NCBI RefSeq assembly: GCF_900102875.1
Contig: NZ_FNGH01000002.1
Coordinates: forward strand, 419,538-483,537
Source: Franzmannia pantelleriensis
GTDB lineage: Bacteria; Pseudomonadota; Gammaproteobacteria; Pseudomonadales; Halomonadaceae
Direction of reading: 5' to 3'
DNA length: 64,000 nt
Shown piece by piece: positions 55,301 to 62,926 of the stretch; position 1 is the stretch's first letter; every line of letters starts with the position of its first letter. The position numbers were made by a program, and so were the translations under genes. The notes under the pieces were generated by a model. It made no database searches. It was not told the DNA's origin and saw only the letters and a program-made list of their open reading frames with translations.

Positions 55301-56261
55301 CGAGGTGATTCCCGCCATGCTGTTGGGGCGGCCGCGGGTCGACGTCACCCTGCGCGTCTCCGGCTTCTTCCGCGACGCCTTCCCCAATGTCATCCGCCTG
55401 TTCGACCGCGCGGTGCAGGCGGTGGCCGAATACGCCGAGCCGGGGGACGCCAATACCATTCGTACCTCGGTGCAGGCCCGCCAGCGGGAGCTCGAAGGCC
55501 AGGGCCTCGCCGCGGATGCCGCCGCTCGCGAGGCCGGCTACCGGATCTTCGGCAGCAAGCCCGGCGAGTACGGCGCCGGCCTGAACCGCATGATCGACAG
55601 CCGCGCCTGGGAGAGCGCCGACGACCTGGCCGAGGCCTACCTGGCGGCTGGCGCCTACGCCTACGGCCAGTTTCCGGCGTCCGGCACCGCTGCCCGGGGC
55701 GCCTTCGAACGCCAGCTCGAAGGCCTGGACGCGGTGATGCACAACCAGGACAACCGCGAGCACGATATCCTCGACTCCAACGGCTACTACGAATTCCAGG
55801 GCGGCATGGCCAACGCCAGCCGCTCGCTGGCCGGGCAGGCGCCGGCCATCTACCACGCCGATCACGCCAACCCGGCGCAGCCGCGGATGCGCACCCTCAA
55901 GGAGGAGCTGGCGCGGGTGATTCGCTCGCGGGTGCTCAATCCCAAGTGGATAGACGCGATGCGCGAGCACGGCTACAAGGGCGCCTCGGAGATGGCGGCG
56001 ACGGTGGACTACCTGTTCGCCTATGACGCCACCACCGACCTGGTGGCCGACTACCAGTATGCCCAGGTGAGCGAGGCGCTGGTGCTGGATGACGCTAACC
56101 AGGCGTTCCTGCGCCAGCACAACCCGGCGGCGCTGGAGGAGATGGCCGAGCGGCTGCTGGAAGCCGTGCAGCGCGGCCTGTGGCGGGAACCCGGCGAGCA
56201 GGGAACGGCCCTGCAGGACTTGCTGCTCGAGTTCGACGAAACCCGGGAGCTAGCGCCATGA
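52359..56261 (+). CDS. cobN: Cobaltochelatase subunit CobN
   Basis: A 1300-residue large chelatase subunit, inserting Co(II) into hydrogenobyrinic acid a,c-diamide. [24 protein letters not shown] (about residues 221-244), [24 protein letters not shown] (about 577-600) and the late [23 protein letters not shown] match the family. Residues about 199-215 ([16 protein letters not shown]) come from a shortened palindromic element inserted in frame at 52954-53002. The insertion lies in a variable stretch before the first conserved block, so function is probably kept. The TGATG start overlaps cobW by one base. Confidence 0.93.
   Translation: [1300 protein letters not shown]
52954..53002 (+). repeat. 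Shortened palindromic (MITE-like) element inside cobN
   Basis: ACAAACGTCACGAGCGAC (52961-52978) is one base different from the left arm of the 143-bp element in cobG, and TGGCGCAGTAGTTTGT (52979-52994) one base different from its right arm; about 75 central bases are missing. The outer ends (ATAGGGT, GAGCGCCC) have diverged from the 16-bp inverted repeat. The reading frame through it is the same as in cobG, giving the shared peptide patterns Q-SRAT and AVVC. Confidence 0.8.
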
Positions 56262-57586
56262 CGACCGACAAGCGTGACATGCCGGCCAATGGGTCTGAGC
56301 CGCGTCTTAGAGGGTGTTTACAAATGTCACGAGCGACGTCCAGGCAAGGCGAAATCAGCCGAGAAAGCGGAGTTTACTGGGTGTTAAATGAGCATTTTGA
56401 GGCTGATTTCAACGCCGCATGGCCTAGCGCAGTAGTTTGTAAACACCCTCTGATCAGGGGCTGGTGCCCCGGCGCCTGGCGACCCATGGCCACCGGCGAC
56501 GGCCTGCTGGTACGGGTGCGCCCGCGGCTGGGGCGGCTCACCCGGGGCCAGTTGCTGGCGCTGTGCGCCGCGGCCGAGACCTTCGGCAGCGGCCTGATCG
56601 AACTCACCAGCCGCGCCAACCTGCAGCTGCGGGGCGTATCGGACGCCACTTGGCCGGGGCTGATGGACGTTCTCGTCGAGCAGGGGCTGGCCGACCCGGA
56701 CCGCGAGAGGGAGCGCCGCCCGCAACGGCTGCTGGCCCCCGATTGGCGGGCGGGCGACGCCACCCACGCGGCGGCCTGCCTGCTGGAGGCCCGCCTCAAT
56801 GAACTGCCGGCGCTGCCGGACAAGCTGGGTATCGCCATCGATGCCGGGCCGGCGCCGCTACTGGGTGAGGTGTCGGCGGATTTTCGTATCGAGCGTTCGG
56901 CGGAAGGGGGCTTGCTCGTCCGTGCCGACGGGCGGGCGTTGGGCACCCCGGTGGATTCGCCCGCCGCCGCCGTCGAGGCGCTGATTCGGCTGGCGCACTG
57001 GTTCGTCGAGAGCGGCGGGCGCGAGGCCGGGCGGATGCGCCGGCACCCGGCACCGCTGCCAGCCTGGATGCCGCCAGTGGCAGCCCCCGCCGAGCCTGGT
57101 GCGCGGCTGGCCCTGGGTGAGCATCACCGCGGCCGGGTGGTTGGCCTGCCGTTCGGGCGGGCGTCAGCCGCGGCGCTGCGGGCCGTCGTTGAACAGGACG
57201 CTGTCAGCGCGGTTAGGGTCACGCCTTGGCGGCGCTTGCTGTTGGAGGGCGAAGGCGTAAGCATCGCGCCAATCGCCGGTCTGCTGGACGATGAGCGCGA
57301 TCCGCGCCTGGTCATGCAGGCGTGCCCGGGCGCCCCCCACTGCGAACAGGCCAGCGTCGAGACCCTGGCACTGGCCGAGCGCCTCAGCGGCCGGGTGGCG
57401 GGCAGCGTGCATGTCTCCGGCTGCGCCAAGGGCTGCGCCTGCCAGCAACCGACCGACCTGTGCCTGACCGGGCGCAACGGGCGCTACGATCTGATCACAA
57501 GCGGTCGCGCCGACGCGGCGCCGATTGCCAGCGGCCTGACTGAATCTGAGGTGCTAGAACTGGTTTCAAGGCGGAGGGCGAGATGA
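56258..57586 (+). CDS. cobG: Precorrin-3B synthase with an inserted palindromic element
   Basis: A 442-residue sirohaem/4Fe-4S-type monooxygenase-like enzyme of the nitrite/sulfite reductase family, making precorrin-3B with O2. The conserved part starts at RGWCPGAWRPMATGDGLLVRVRPRLGRL (about residue 65); cluster cysteines are CPGAPHC and CAKGC, C-x5-C and C-x3-C. Between SEPRLRG and RGWCPG about 48 residues are encoded by an inserted element (56309-56451) with no stop codon or frame shift. The ATG overlaps the cobN stop (ATGA). Activity is likely kept because the conserved domain is untouched. Confidence 0.9.
   Translation: MTTDKRDMPANGSEPRLRGCLQMSRATSRQGEISRESGVYWVLNEHFEADFNAAWPSAVVCKHPLIRGWCPGAWRPMATGDGLLVRVRPRLGRLTRGQLLALCAAAETFGSGLIELTSRANLQLRGVSDATWPGLMDVLVEQGLADPDRERERRPQRLLAPDWRAGDATHAAACLLEARLNELPALPDKLGIAIDAGPAPLLGEVSADFRIERSAEGGLLVRADGRALGTPVDSPAAAVEALIRLAHWFVESGGREAGRMRRHPAPLPAWMPPVAAPAEPGARLALGEHHRGRVVGLPFGRASAAALRAVVEQDAVSAVRVTPWRRLLLEGEGVSIAPIAGLLDDERDPRLVMQACPGAPHCEQASVETLALAERLSGRVAGSVHVSGCAKGCACQQPTDLCLTGRNGRYDLITSGRADAAPIASGLTESEVLELVSRRRAR
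56309..56451 (+). mobile_element. Palindromic MITE-like element inserted in frame in cobG
   Basis: A 143-bp element with perfect 16-bp terminal inverted repeats AGAGGGTGTTTACAAA (56309-56324) and TTTGTAAACACCCTCT (56436-56451). An internal inverted repeat GAAATCAGCC (56351-56360) / GGCTGATTTC (56401-56410) makes it a long imperfect palindrome. It encodes no transposase, so it would need one in trans. It is open in the cobG frame. Flanking bases CTTAG and CTGATC do not give a clean target-site duplication. Confidence 0.85.
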
Positions 57587-57605
57587 GCGCCGGGGACAAG
57601 GCGGA

Positions 57606-57668
57606 GCGAGGGTCTTTTGCCATGGAAGGCAAAAGTAGCGCCCAGGGATGGGTTCACAGCGCCCTCGC
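57606..57668 (+). repeat. Structured intergenic repeat, copy 2
   Basis: Outer stem GCGAGGG (57606-57612) / CCCTCGC (57662-57668); first hairpin TTTTGCC-ATGGAA-GGCAAAA (57615-57634); core GTAGCGCCCAGGGATGGG... (57635-57663) identical to copy 1. It fills the 147-base gap between cobG and cobH, where most other neighbours overlap. Confidence 0.75.
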
Positions 57669-57733
57669 GCAGGCTTGTTCCCGGCAAAGCCCCCGGTTAA
57701 GAAAAACGCTGATGGTGTATCTGGAGAAAACGA

Positions 57734-58363
57734 ATGCCTCACGTCTATGAAACGGATGGCCCGGCGATCTACCGGGAATCCTTTTCCATTATCCGGCGCG
57801 AGGCCGAACTGGCGCGCTTCGCGCCGGAGGAGGAGCCGGTGGCCGTGCGCATGATCCATGCCGCCGGGCTGGTGGAGCTCGCCGCACATATTCACTTTCG
57901 CGGCGATGCGGTGAACCGCGCCCGGGCGGCGCTGGAGAGCGGGGCACCGGTACTGTGCGACGCACGCATGGTCTCCGAGGGCATTACCCGCAAGCGCCTG
58001 CCGGCAGACAACCCGGTGATCTGCACCCTGCACGACGAGCGGGTCCACGACCTCGCCCGCGAGCTGGGCAACACCCGCTCGGCGGCGGCGCTGGAGCTGT
58101 GGCGACCGCACCTGGAGGGCGCGGTGGTGGCGATCGGCAACGCACCCACCGCGCTGTTTCATCTCCTCAACATGCTGGAAGACCCCGCCTGCCCGCGGCC
58201 GGCGGCGATCATCGGCTGCCCGGTGGGCTTCGTGGGCGCCGCGGAATCCAAGCAGGCGCTATGGGAGAGCAGTGAGGTGCCCTGCTGCATCGTGCGCGGG
58301 CGACTCGGCGGCAGCGCGGTGACGGTGGCCGCCCTCAATGCCATGGCGGATCGCAGCGAATGA
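57734..58363 (+). CDS. cobH: Precorrin-8X methylmutase
   Basis: A 209-residue enzyme (CobH/CbiC) that moves the C-11 methyl to C-12, giving hydrogenobyrinic acid. The catalytic histidine lies in VRMIHAAGLVELA (about residue 38), followed by CDARMVSEGITRKRL, VAIGNAPTALFHLL and IIGCPVGFVGAAESKQAL, all diagnostic. GGAG precedes the ATG by about 9 bases. It is separated from cobG by repeat copy 2 and overlaps cobI by 4 bases. Confidence 0.95.
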   Translation: MPHVYETDGPAIYRESFSIIRREAELARFAPEEEPVAVRMIHAAGLVELAAHIHFRGDAVNRARAALESGAPVLCDARMVSEGITRKRLPADNPVICTLHDERVHDLARELGNTRSAAALELWRPHLEGAVVAIGNAPTALFHLLNMLEDPACPRPAAIIGCPVGFVGAAESKQALWESSEVPCCIVRGRLGGSAVTVAALNAMADRSE

Positions 58364-59100
58364 CCCACGAGCGCAGCACACCGGGCACCATTCACGGCGT
58401 TGGCCTCGGACCCGGCAGCCAGGACCTGATGAGCGTGCGCGCGGATCGGCTGATCCGCGGCGCCTCACACGTCGCCTATTTTCGCAAGAAGGGCCGCACC
58501 GGGCATGCCCGGCGCATCGTCGACGGCATGCTCGCGTCTGATGCCATCGAGCTGCCCATGGAGTACCCGGTCACCACCGAGATCCCCTTCGACGACCCCC
58601 GCTACAATGCACTGCTCGCGGCCTTCTATGAGCGCAGCGTCGCGCAGCTGTGCGAGATCGCCGAGGCGGGCCGCGATGTGGTGGTGCTGTGCGAAGGCGA
58701 CCCGTTCTTCTACGGCTCCTTCATGCACCTCTATACCCGCCTTCAGGGGCGGGTGCCGGTGGCGGTGGTGCCCGGTATCACCGGCATGTCTGCCGCCTGG
58801 ACCGCCACCGGGCAACCGGTGACCTGGGGCGACGACATCCTCACCGTGCTGATGGGCACCCTGCCGGAGGCGACGCTGAGCGAGCGCATCGCCGAGACCG
58901 ACGCCCTGGTGGTGATGAAGATCGGCCGCCACCTGGACAAGCTGCGCCGGGCGCTGGCCAGCAGCGGCCGCGAAGACGAGGCCTGGTTGATCGAGTACGC
59001 CGCCATGCCACAGCAGCGCATACGGCCCTTCCGTGAGGTCGACGAGAGCGTGCCCTATTTCTCGATCGTGGTGATCCACGGCAACGGGAGGCGGCCATGA
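58360..59100 (+). CDS. cobI: Precorrin-2 C20-methyltransferase
   Basis: A 246-residue SAM-dependent tetrapyrrole methylase. GVGLGPGSQDLMSVRADRLI near residues 9-28 is the N-terminal SAM/substrate loop; YFRKKGRTGHARRIVDGML is typical of CobI/CbiL; VVVLCEGDPFFYGSFMHLY and VVPGITGMSAAWTATG follow. It acts on precorrin-2 to give precorrin-3A. ATGA overlaps join it to cobH and cobJ. Confidence 0.94.
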   Translation: MTHERSTPGTIHGVGLGPGSQDLMSVRADRLIRGASHVAYFRKKGRTGHARRIVDGMLASDAIELPMEYPVTTEIPFDDPRYNALLAAFYERSVAQLCEIAEAGRDVVVLCEGDPFFYGSFMHLYTRLQGRVPVAVVPGITGMSAAWTATGQPVTWGDDILTVLMGTLPEATLSERIAETDALVVMKIGRHLDKLRRALASSGREDEAWLIEYAAMPQQRIRPFREVDESVPYFSIVVIHGNGRRP

Positions 59101-59879
59101 CAGCCAAGCGCAACGCCGGTTGGTTAAAGGTGGTCGGCCTGGGGCCGGGAGCAGAGGCGCTGATCACCCCGGAAGTCTCCGCCGTCCTGAGTGAGGCCAC
59201 CGATGCGGTGGGCTACCTGCCCTATGTGGAGCGGGTGCCCCCACGGGCGGGGCTCACGCGCCACGGCTCGGACAACCGCGAAGAGATACGCCGCGCCGAG
59301 CAGGCGCTGCAGCTGGCCGCCGACGGGCATCGGGTGGTGGTGGTCTCATCCGGCGATCCCGGGGTGTTCGCCATGGCCGCGGCGCTGTTCGAAGCGCTGG
59401 AAGCGGGTGAGCCGGCATGGCGCGGGCTGGATATCCAGGTGCTGCCGGGCATCTCCGCCATGCTGGCCGCCAGTGCGCGGCTGGGGGCGCCGCTGGGGCA
59501 TGACTTCTGCTGTATCAACCTCTCCGACAACCTCAAGCCCTGGGCGCTGATCGAGCGGCGCCTGCGGCTGGCCGCCGAGGCCGACTTCGCCATGGCCTTC
59601 TACAACCCCCGCTCTAGGGCGCGGCCGGAAGGCTTTGAGCGAGCGCTCGAGGTGTTGCGCGAGACCTGCGGCCCAGCGCGCCTGATCATGTTTGCCCGGG
59701 CCGTCTCCACCCCGCAGGAGTCGCTAAGCGTTACGACCCTTGGCCAGGCCCAGCCGGCGATGGCCGATATGCGCACCCTGGTGATGGTGGGCTCCAGCCA
59801 GACGCGGCTGATCGAACGCACCGCCGAGGGCGCGCCCTGGGTCTATACGCCGCGCTCGGTGTCAGGGGCGGATGTATGA
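59097..59879 (+). CDS. cobJ: Precorrin-3B C17-methyltransferase
   Basis: A 260-residue methylase performing ring contraction and C17 methylation to precorrin-4. KVVGLGPGAEALITPEV near residues 10-26, VVVVSSGDPGVFAMAAALFE and VLPGISAMLAASARLGAPLGHDFCCINLSD are diagnostic of CobJ/CbiH, as is AFYNPRSRARPEGF. Its last 37 bases are antisense to the 3' end of cobK, which converges on it. ATGA overlap with cobI. Confidence 0.94.
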   Translation: MTAKRNAGWLKVVGLGPGAEALITPEVSAVLSEATDAVGYLPYVERVPPRAGLTRHGSDNREEIRRAEQALQLAADGHRVVVVSSGDPGVFAMAAALFEALEAGEPAWRGLDIQVLPGISAMLAASARLGAPLGHDFCCINLSDNLKPWALIERRLRLAAEADFAMAFYNPRSRARPEGFERALEVLRETCGPARLIMFARAVSTPQESLSVTTLGQAQPAMADMRTLVMVGSSQTRLIERTAEGAPWVYTPRSVSGADV

Positions 59880-60601
59880 CAAAGCCAGGAGAGAACCGCC
59901 TCGACGGCGTGGACTTCCTGACGCGAGGGCAGCGCCGGCCGCTCGATCATTACCACCGGCAGGCCCAACCGGCGGGCCGCGGAGAGCTTGGCGATGGCGC
60001 CAGCGCCGCCGGCGTTCTTGCACACCACCCGCTCGATGCCATGTTCCCGAAGCAGTGCCAGGTCGCCGTCCAGTGTGAAGGGGCCGCGCTCGAGGATCAC
60101 CCGGTGATGGGGCAGGGGTGGTGGAACCGCTGGAGCATCGACCAGCCGCAGCAGATAGTGGTGCTGGGGCTGGGCGGCGAAGGCGGCGAGCTGCTGGCGG
60201 CCGATGGCCAGCAGGATACGCTCGGCTGGGCCGGACAGCGCCTCCACCGCCGCCTCGACGCCGGCGACCCGCTGCCAGCGGTCGCCGGCCTGGGGTTGCC
60301 AGGGCGGGCGAGTCAGGGCGAGGCAAGGGATGCCGCTGCGCTGCGCCGCGGCGATGGCGTGGCAGCTCATCTGCTCGGCGAAGGGATGGGTGGCGTCGAC
60401 CAGATGCGTGATGCGATTATCTGCCACAAAGGCCGTCAGGCCCTCCACGCCGCCGAAGCCGCCAACCCGAGTCGGCAGCGGCTGCGTCTTGGGGATCGCC
60501 ACCCGGCCGGCATAGCTGAACAGGGCAGGGATCCCGCGCTCGGCCAGGGCAGCCGCCAGGGCACTGGCTTCGCTGGTGCCCCCTAGAATCAGGACGTTCA
60601 T
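59843..60601 (-). CDS. cobK: Precorrin-6A reductase
   Basis: A 252-residue NADPH-dependent reductase (CobK/CbiJ). MNVLILGGTSEASALAAALAERG at the start, LVDATHPFAEQMSCHAIAAAQRSGIPCLALTRPPW near residues 66-100 and VCKNAGGAGAIAKLSAARRLGLPVVMIERP near 207-236 are diagnostic. Its start codon touches the cobL start codon back to back (CAT|ATG at 60599-60604), so its promoter must lie inside cobL, and its 3' end overlaps cobJ. This is the only minus-strand gene in the biosynthetic half. Confidence 0.93.
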   Translation of the reverse strand: MNVLILGGTSEASALAAALAERGIPALFSYAGRVAIPKTQPLPTRVGGFGGVEGLTAFVADNRITHLVDATHPFAEQMSCHAIAAAQRSGIPCLALTRPPWQPQAGDRWQRVAGVEAAVEALSGPAERILLAIGRQQLAAFAAQPQHHYLLRLVDAPAVPPPLPHHRVILERGPFTLDGDLALLREHGIERVVCKNAGGAGAIAKLSAARRLGLPVVMIERPALPSRQEVHAVEAVLSWLCHTSAPDTERGV

Positions 60602-61819
60602 ATGATAGACGACGACGCTCCCTGGCTGACGCTACTTGGCTGGGGGGAAGGTGGCACAGAAGGGCTAACCGCGGCAAGCCGCCAGGCGCTGGAGGCCGCC
60701 GAACTGGTATTCGGTGCGCGGCGCCACCTGCGCTTGCTGCCGCCGCTGGCCGCCGAGGTGCGTGAGTGGCCGGTGCCCTTCGCCGACGGCATCCCCCAGC
60801 TGCTGGCCGAGCGCGGACGGCGGGTGGTGATGCTGGTCTCCGGCGACCCCTTCTGGTTCGGCGCGGGCGCTAGCCTGGCGCGCCGGCTTAGCGACCATGA
60901 GTGGCGGGCGATACCCGCGCCCTCCACGTTCAGCCTGGCGGCCTCCCGCCTGGGCTGGCCGCTGCAGGAGTGCACCTGCCTGGGCCTGCATGCCCAGCCG
61001 CTGACCCGCATCCGGCCCTACCTGCAGCGCGGCCAGCGGCTGCTGGTGCTGCTGCGCGACGGTGAGGCAGTGGCCGAACTGGCGGGCCTGCTGGGTCGCT
61101 TTGGCTTCGCTGAGACCCGCTTGCATCTGCTCGAAGTGCTGGGCGGAGACCGCGAGCGGGTTCGTAGCGTGCAAGCCGATGCCCGCCTGCCGGAGGATAT
61201 TGCCCATCCGGTTGCGGTCGGCCTGGACGTGGCCGGTGACGGCCCGGCCCTGCCGCTGACCCCCGGCCTGCCGGATGCGCTGTTCGAACACGATGGCCAG
61301 ATTACCAAGCAAGTGGTACGCGCCATCACCCTGGCGGCCCTGGCCCCGAGGGCGGGGGAGCGGCTGTGGGATATCGGTACCGGCTCGGGCTCCGTGGCCA
61401 TAGAGTGGCTGCTGGCCCACCCTGACAACCGTGCCGTGGCCGTCGAGCGTGACGCTGAGCGCGCGGCCCGGGCGCGCCGCAATGCCGACAACCTCGGCGT
61501 CGACTGGCTCGAGGTCGTAGAAGGCAGCGCCCCCGACGTACTCCATGAACCGGCGCTGAGTGGCCAGCCTCCCGATGCGGTCTTTATCGGCGGTGGGCTA
61601 TCGCAACCCCTGTTGGAGACGCTGTGGCAGCGCCTGCCTGCCGGCGCTCGCCTAGTGGCCAATGCGGTGACCCTGGAGTCCGAAGCGCTGCTGGCCCAAT
61701 GGCAGCATCAGGCCGGCGGCGAGCTGCTGCGCCTCGAGCTGGCCGCCGCCGTGCCCCTCGGCGGCCGGCGGGGCTGGAAAGCCAGCTACCCCATCGTGCA
61801 GTGGCGGGTGACGCGGTGA
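60602..61819 (+). CDS. cobL: Precorrin-6Y C5,15-methyltransferase (decarboxylating)
   Basis: A 405-residue two-domain fusion. The N-terminal CbiE-type methylase (LTLLGWGEGGTEGLTAASRQAL, VVMLVSGDPFWFGAGASLAR, IPAPSTFSLAASRLGWPLQE) methylates C5. The C-terminal CbiT domain (Rossmann motif RLWDIGTGSGSVAIEWLLAHP near residues 257-277, DAVFIGGGLSQPLLE) handles C15 methylation and decarboxylation. Its ATG abuts the divergent cobK ATG, leaving no intergenic promoter space; transcription may come from within cobK or read through from cobJ. Confidence 0.94.
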   Translation: MIDDDAPWLTLLGWGEGGTEGLTAASRQALEAAELVFGARRHLRLLPPLAAEVREWPVPFADGIPQLLAERGRRVVMLVSGDPFWFGAGASLARRLSDHEWRAIPAPSTFSLAASRLGWPLQECTCLGLHAQPLTRIRPYLQRGQRLLVLLRDGEAVAELAGLLGRFGFAETRLHLLEVLGGDRERVRSVQADARLPEDIAHPVAVGLDVAGDGPALPLTPGLPDALFEHDGQITKQVVRAITLAALAPRAGERLWDIGTGSGSVAIEWLLAHPDNRAVAVERDAERAARARRNADNLGVDWLEVVEGSAPDVLHEPALSGQPPDAVFIGGGLSQPLLETLWQRLPAGARLVANAVTLESEALLAQWQHQAGGELLRLELAAAVPLGGRRGWKASYPIVQWRVTR

Positions 61820-61978
61820 TCGCGCGATGGCACCGCCACATCCATGAACGGCATCTATCGCGCAGGGCTGGCGTATCATGGTGTCGTGCGGACACTATTG
61901 TTATGACTTCGCCCATGCCGCAGGCATATTCGAGACCCTAGATGCCGCTATCGAGTGGATAATGACCGAGTACCGTTT

Positions 61979-62437
61979 ATGTCGCCCGTAACGAAGGGCA
62001 TCTGCATTGTGATGATGGCGTGGCTGGTGGCAGGCTGCGCCAATACTGAGCCACGACCGGTATCGGCTAAGGATGAGCCGCCCACCGAGCAGGCCGCGGC
62101 AGTGGCCTACTACGTCGCAAAGCTGCCGGATCGCGATTACGTAGAGACCTACGGCGATGCCGACAATCCTCGGCCCTGGTACACCGCCGCCGAAGCCCTC
62201 GGCGAAATAGGCAAGCCGGCCATCCCGGCGCTGGTCGAGCGGCTCGATAGTGATGATGGCTACGAGCTAATGCTTGCGCTCTACGCCATGATGTTGGCCT
62301 CCCAAGACCCCACCTTGCAAACCGAGACAGGCGGCGACTTCCTGCGCCTCGGCACGGTGCTGAGTGAAGACACGAACCCCGCCAATCGCCGGCTGGCACT
62401 GGCGTGGTGGCTGCGTTACCGGCATCTCTGGCCGTAA
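61979..62437 (+). CDS. Putative lipoprotein with HEAT-like helices, unknown function
   Basis: A 152-residue protein. The signal MSPVTKGICIVMMAWLVAGC carries a lipobox (LVAGC) with cysteine near residue 20. The mature part has a helical AAEALGEIGKPAIPALVERLDSDDGYELMLALYAMML stretch resembling a HEAT repeat and ends in ALAWWLRYRHLWP. The start at 61979 is chosen for the signal sequence; no strong ribosome-binding site is present. A promoter-like TATCATGGTGTCGTG is at 61874. No function recognised. Confidence 0.65.
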   Translation: MSPVTKGICIVMMAWLVAGCANTEPRPVSAKDEPPTEQAAAVAYYVAKLPDRDYVETYGDADNPRPWYTAAEALGEIGKPAIPALVERLDSDDGYELMLALYAMMLASQDPTLQTETGGDFLRLGTVLSEDTNPANRRLALAWWLRYRHLWP

Positions 62438-62926
62438 CCCTCGCAACACCCATCCCGCTAGATCATAGGAAAGTGTGAGGTGCGTTTACAGCAGGTTTAT
62501 CACCCATGCGAGCGATGTCGCGAATGAGCGACTACAGTGTAAGGCAGTGAAAATATACAAGCCGCCACAGCGAGGGTAGGGGATATGCTAAACACCGCCG
62601 CTAATCAGCAGCTCAGCCGTTGGCATCCAGCTCGCGCCGTTGGCCAATACCCTTCCCGCTGTGTCTCCACCCAAGCACGTGTAGGAGCGACTTTAGTCGC
62701 GATGGGGGCGCGACCAGCAACCATCTCAGAAAAGCAGCCAACACGTTCATCGGTATTATGCAGTAGGCACGTTGATTGGTGTTATGCTGCCTAGCTATAC
62801 TTAATATTCCTATATTTCAGTGAGTTAGATGACAAGAGATATGCTATATAACATTGTTGAACGTGCAGGCGCATTCATTCAATATCAGAGCGTGCTATCT
62901 AATACCTGTTATAAGGCTTGGGCTGC
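62438..62926. other. 489-base gene-free stretch at the edge of an AT-rich segment
   Basis: The first half is mixed composition and contains the REP-like hairpin at 62680-62707. From about 62745 the sequence becomes AT-rich (ATACTTAATATTCC, ATGCTATATAACATTG) up to the HAD gene. I see no convincing gene; a 69-codon frame at 62585 lacks coding character. It looks like a composition boundary between core and acquired DNA. Confidence 0.55.
62680..62707 (+). repeat. REP-like hairpin
   Basis: GTAGGAGCGAC-TTTA-GTCGCGATGGGG contains the GTAGGAGCG...CGCGA(T/A)GGGG pattern of REP elements in pseudomonads and relatives, with stem GCGAC/GTCGC and a TTTA loop. Nearby GAGCGATGTCGCGAATGAGCGAC (62511-62532 region) may be a decayed partner. 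Confidence 0.6.

Noticed and set aside
54378..56120. 580-codon open frame on the minus strand opposite cobN
   Set aside because: It is the antisense shadow of a high-GC gene. Its translation is low-complexity and rich in His, Arg, Gly and Ala, and cobN on the plus strand is unmistakable.
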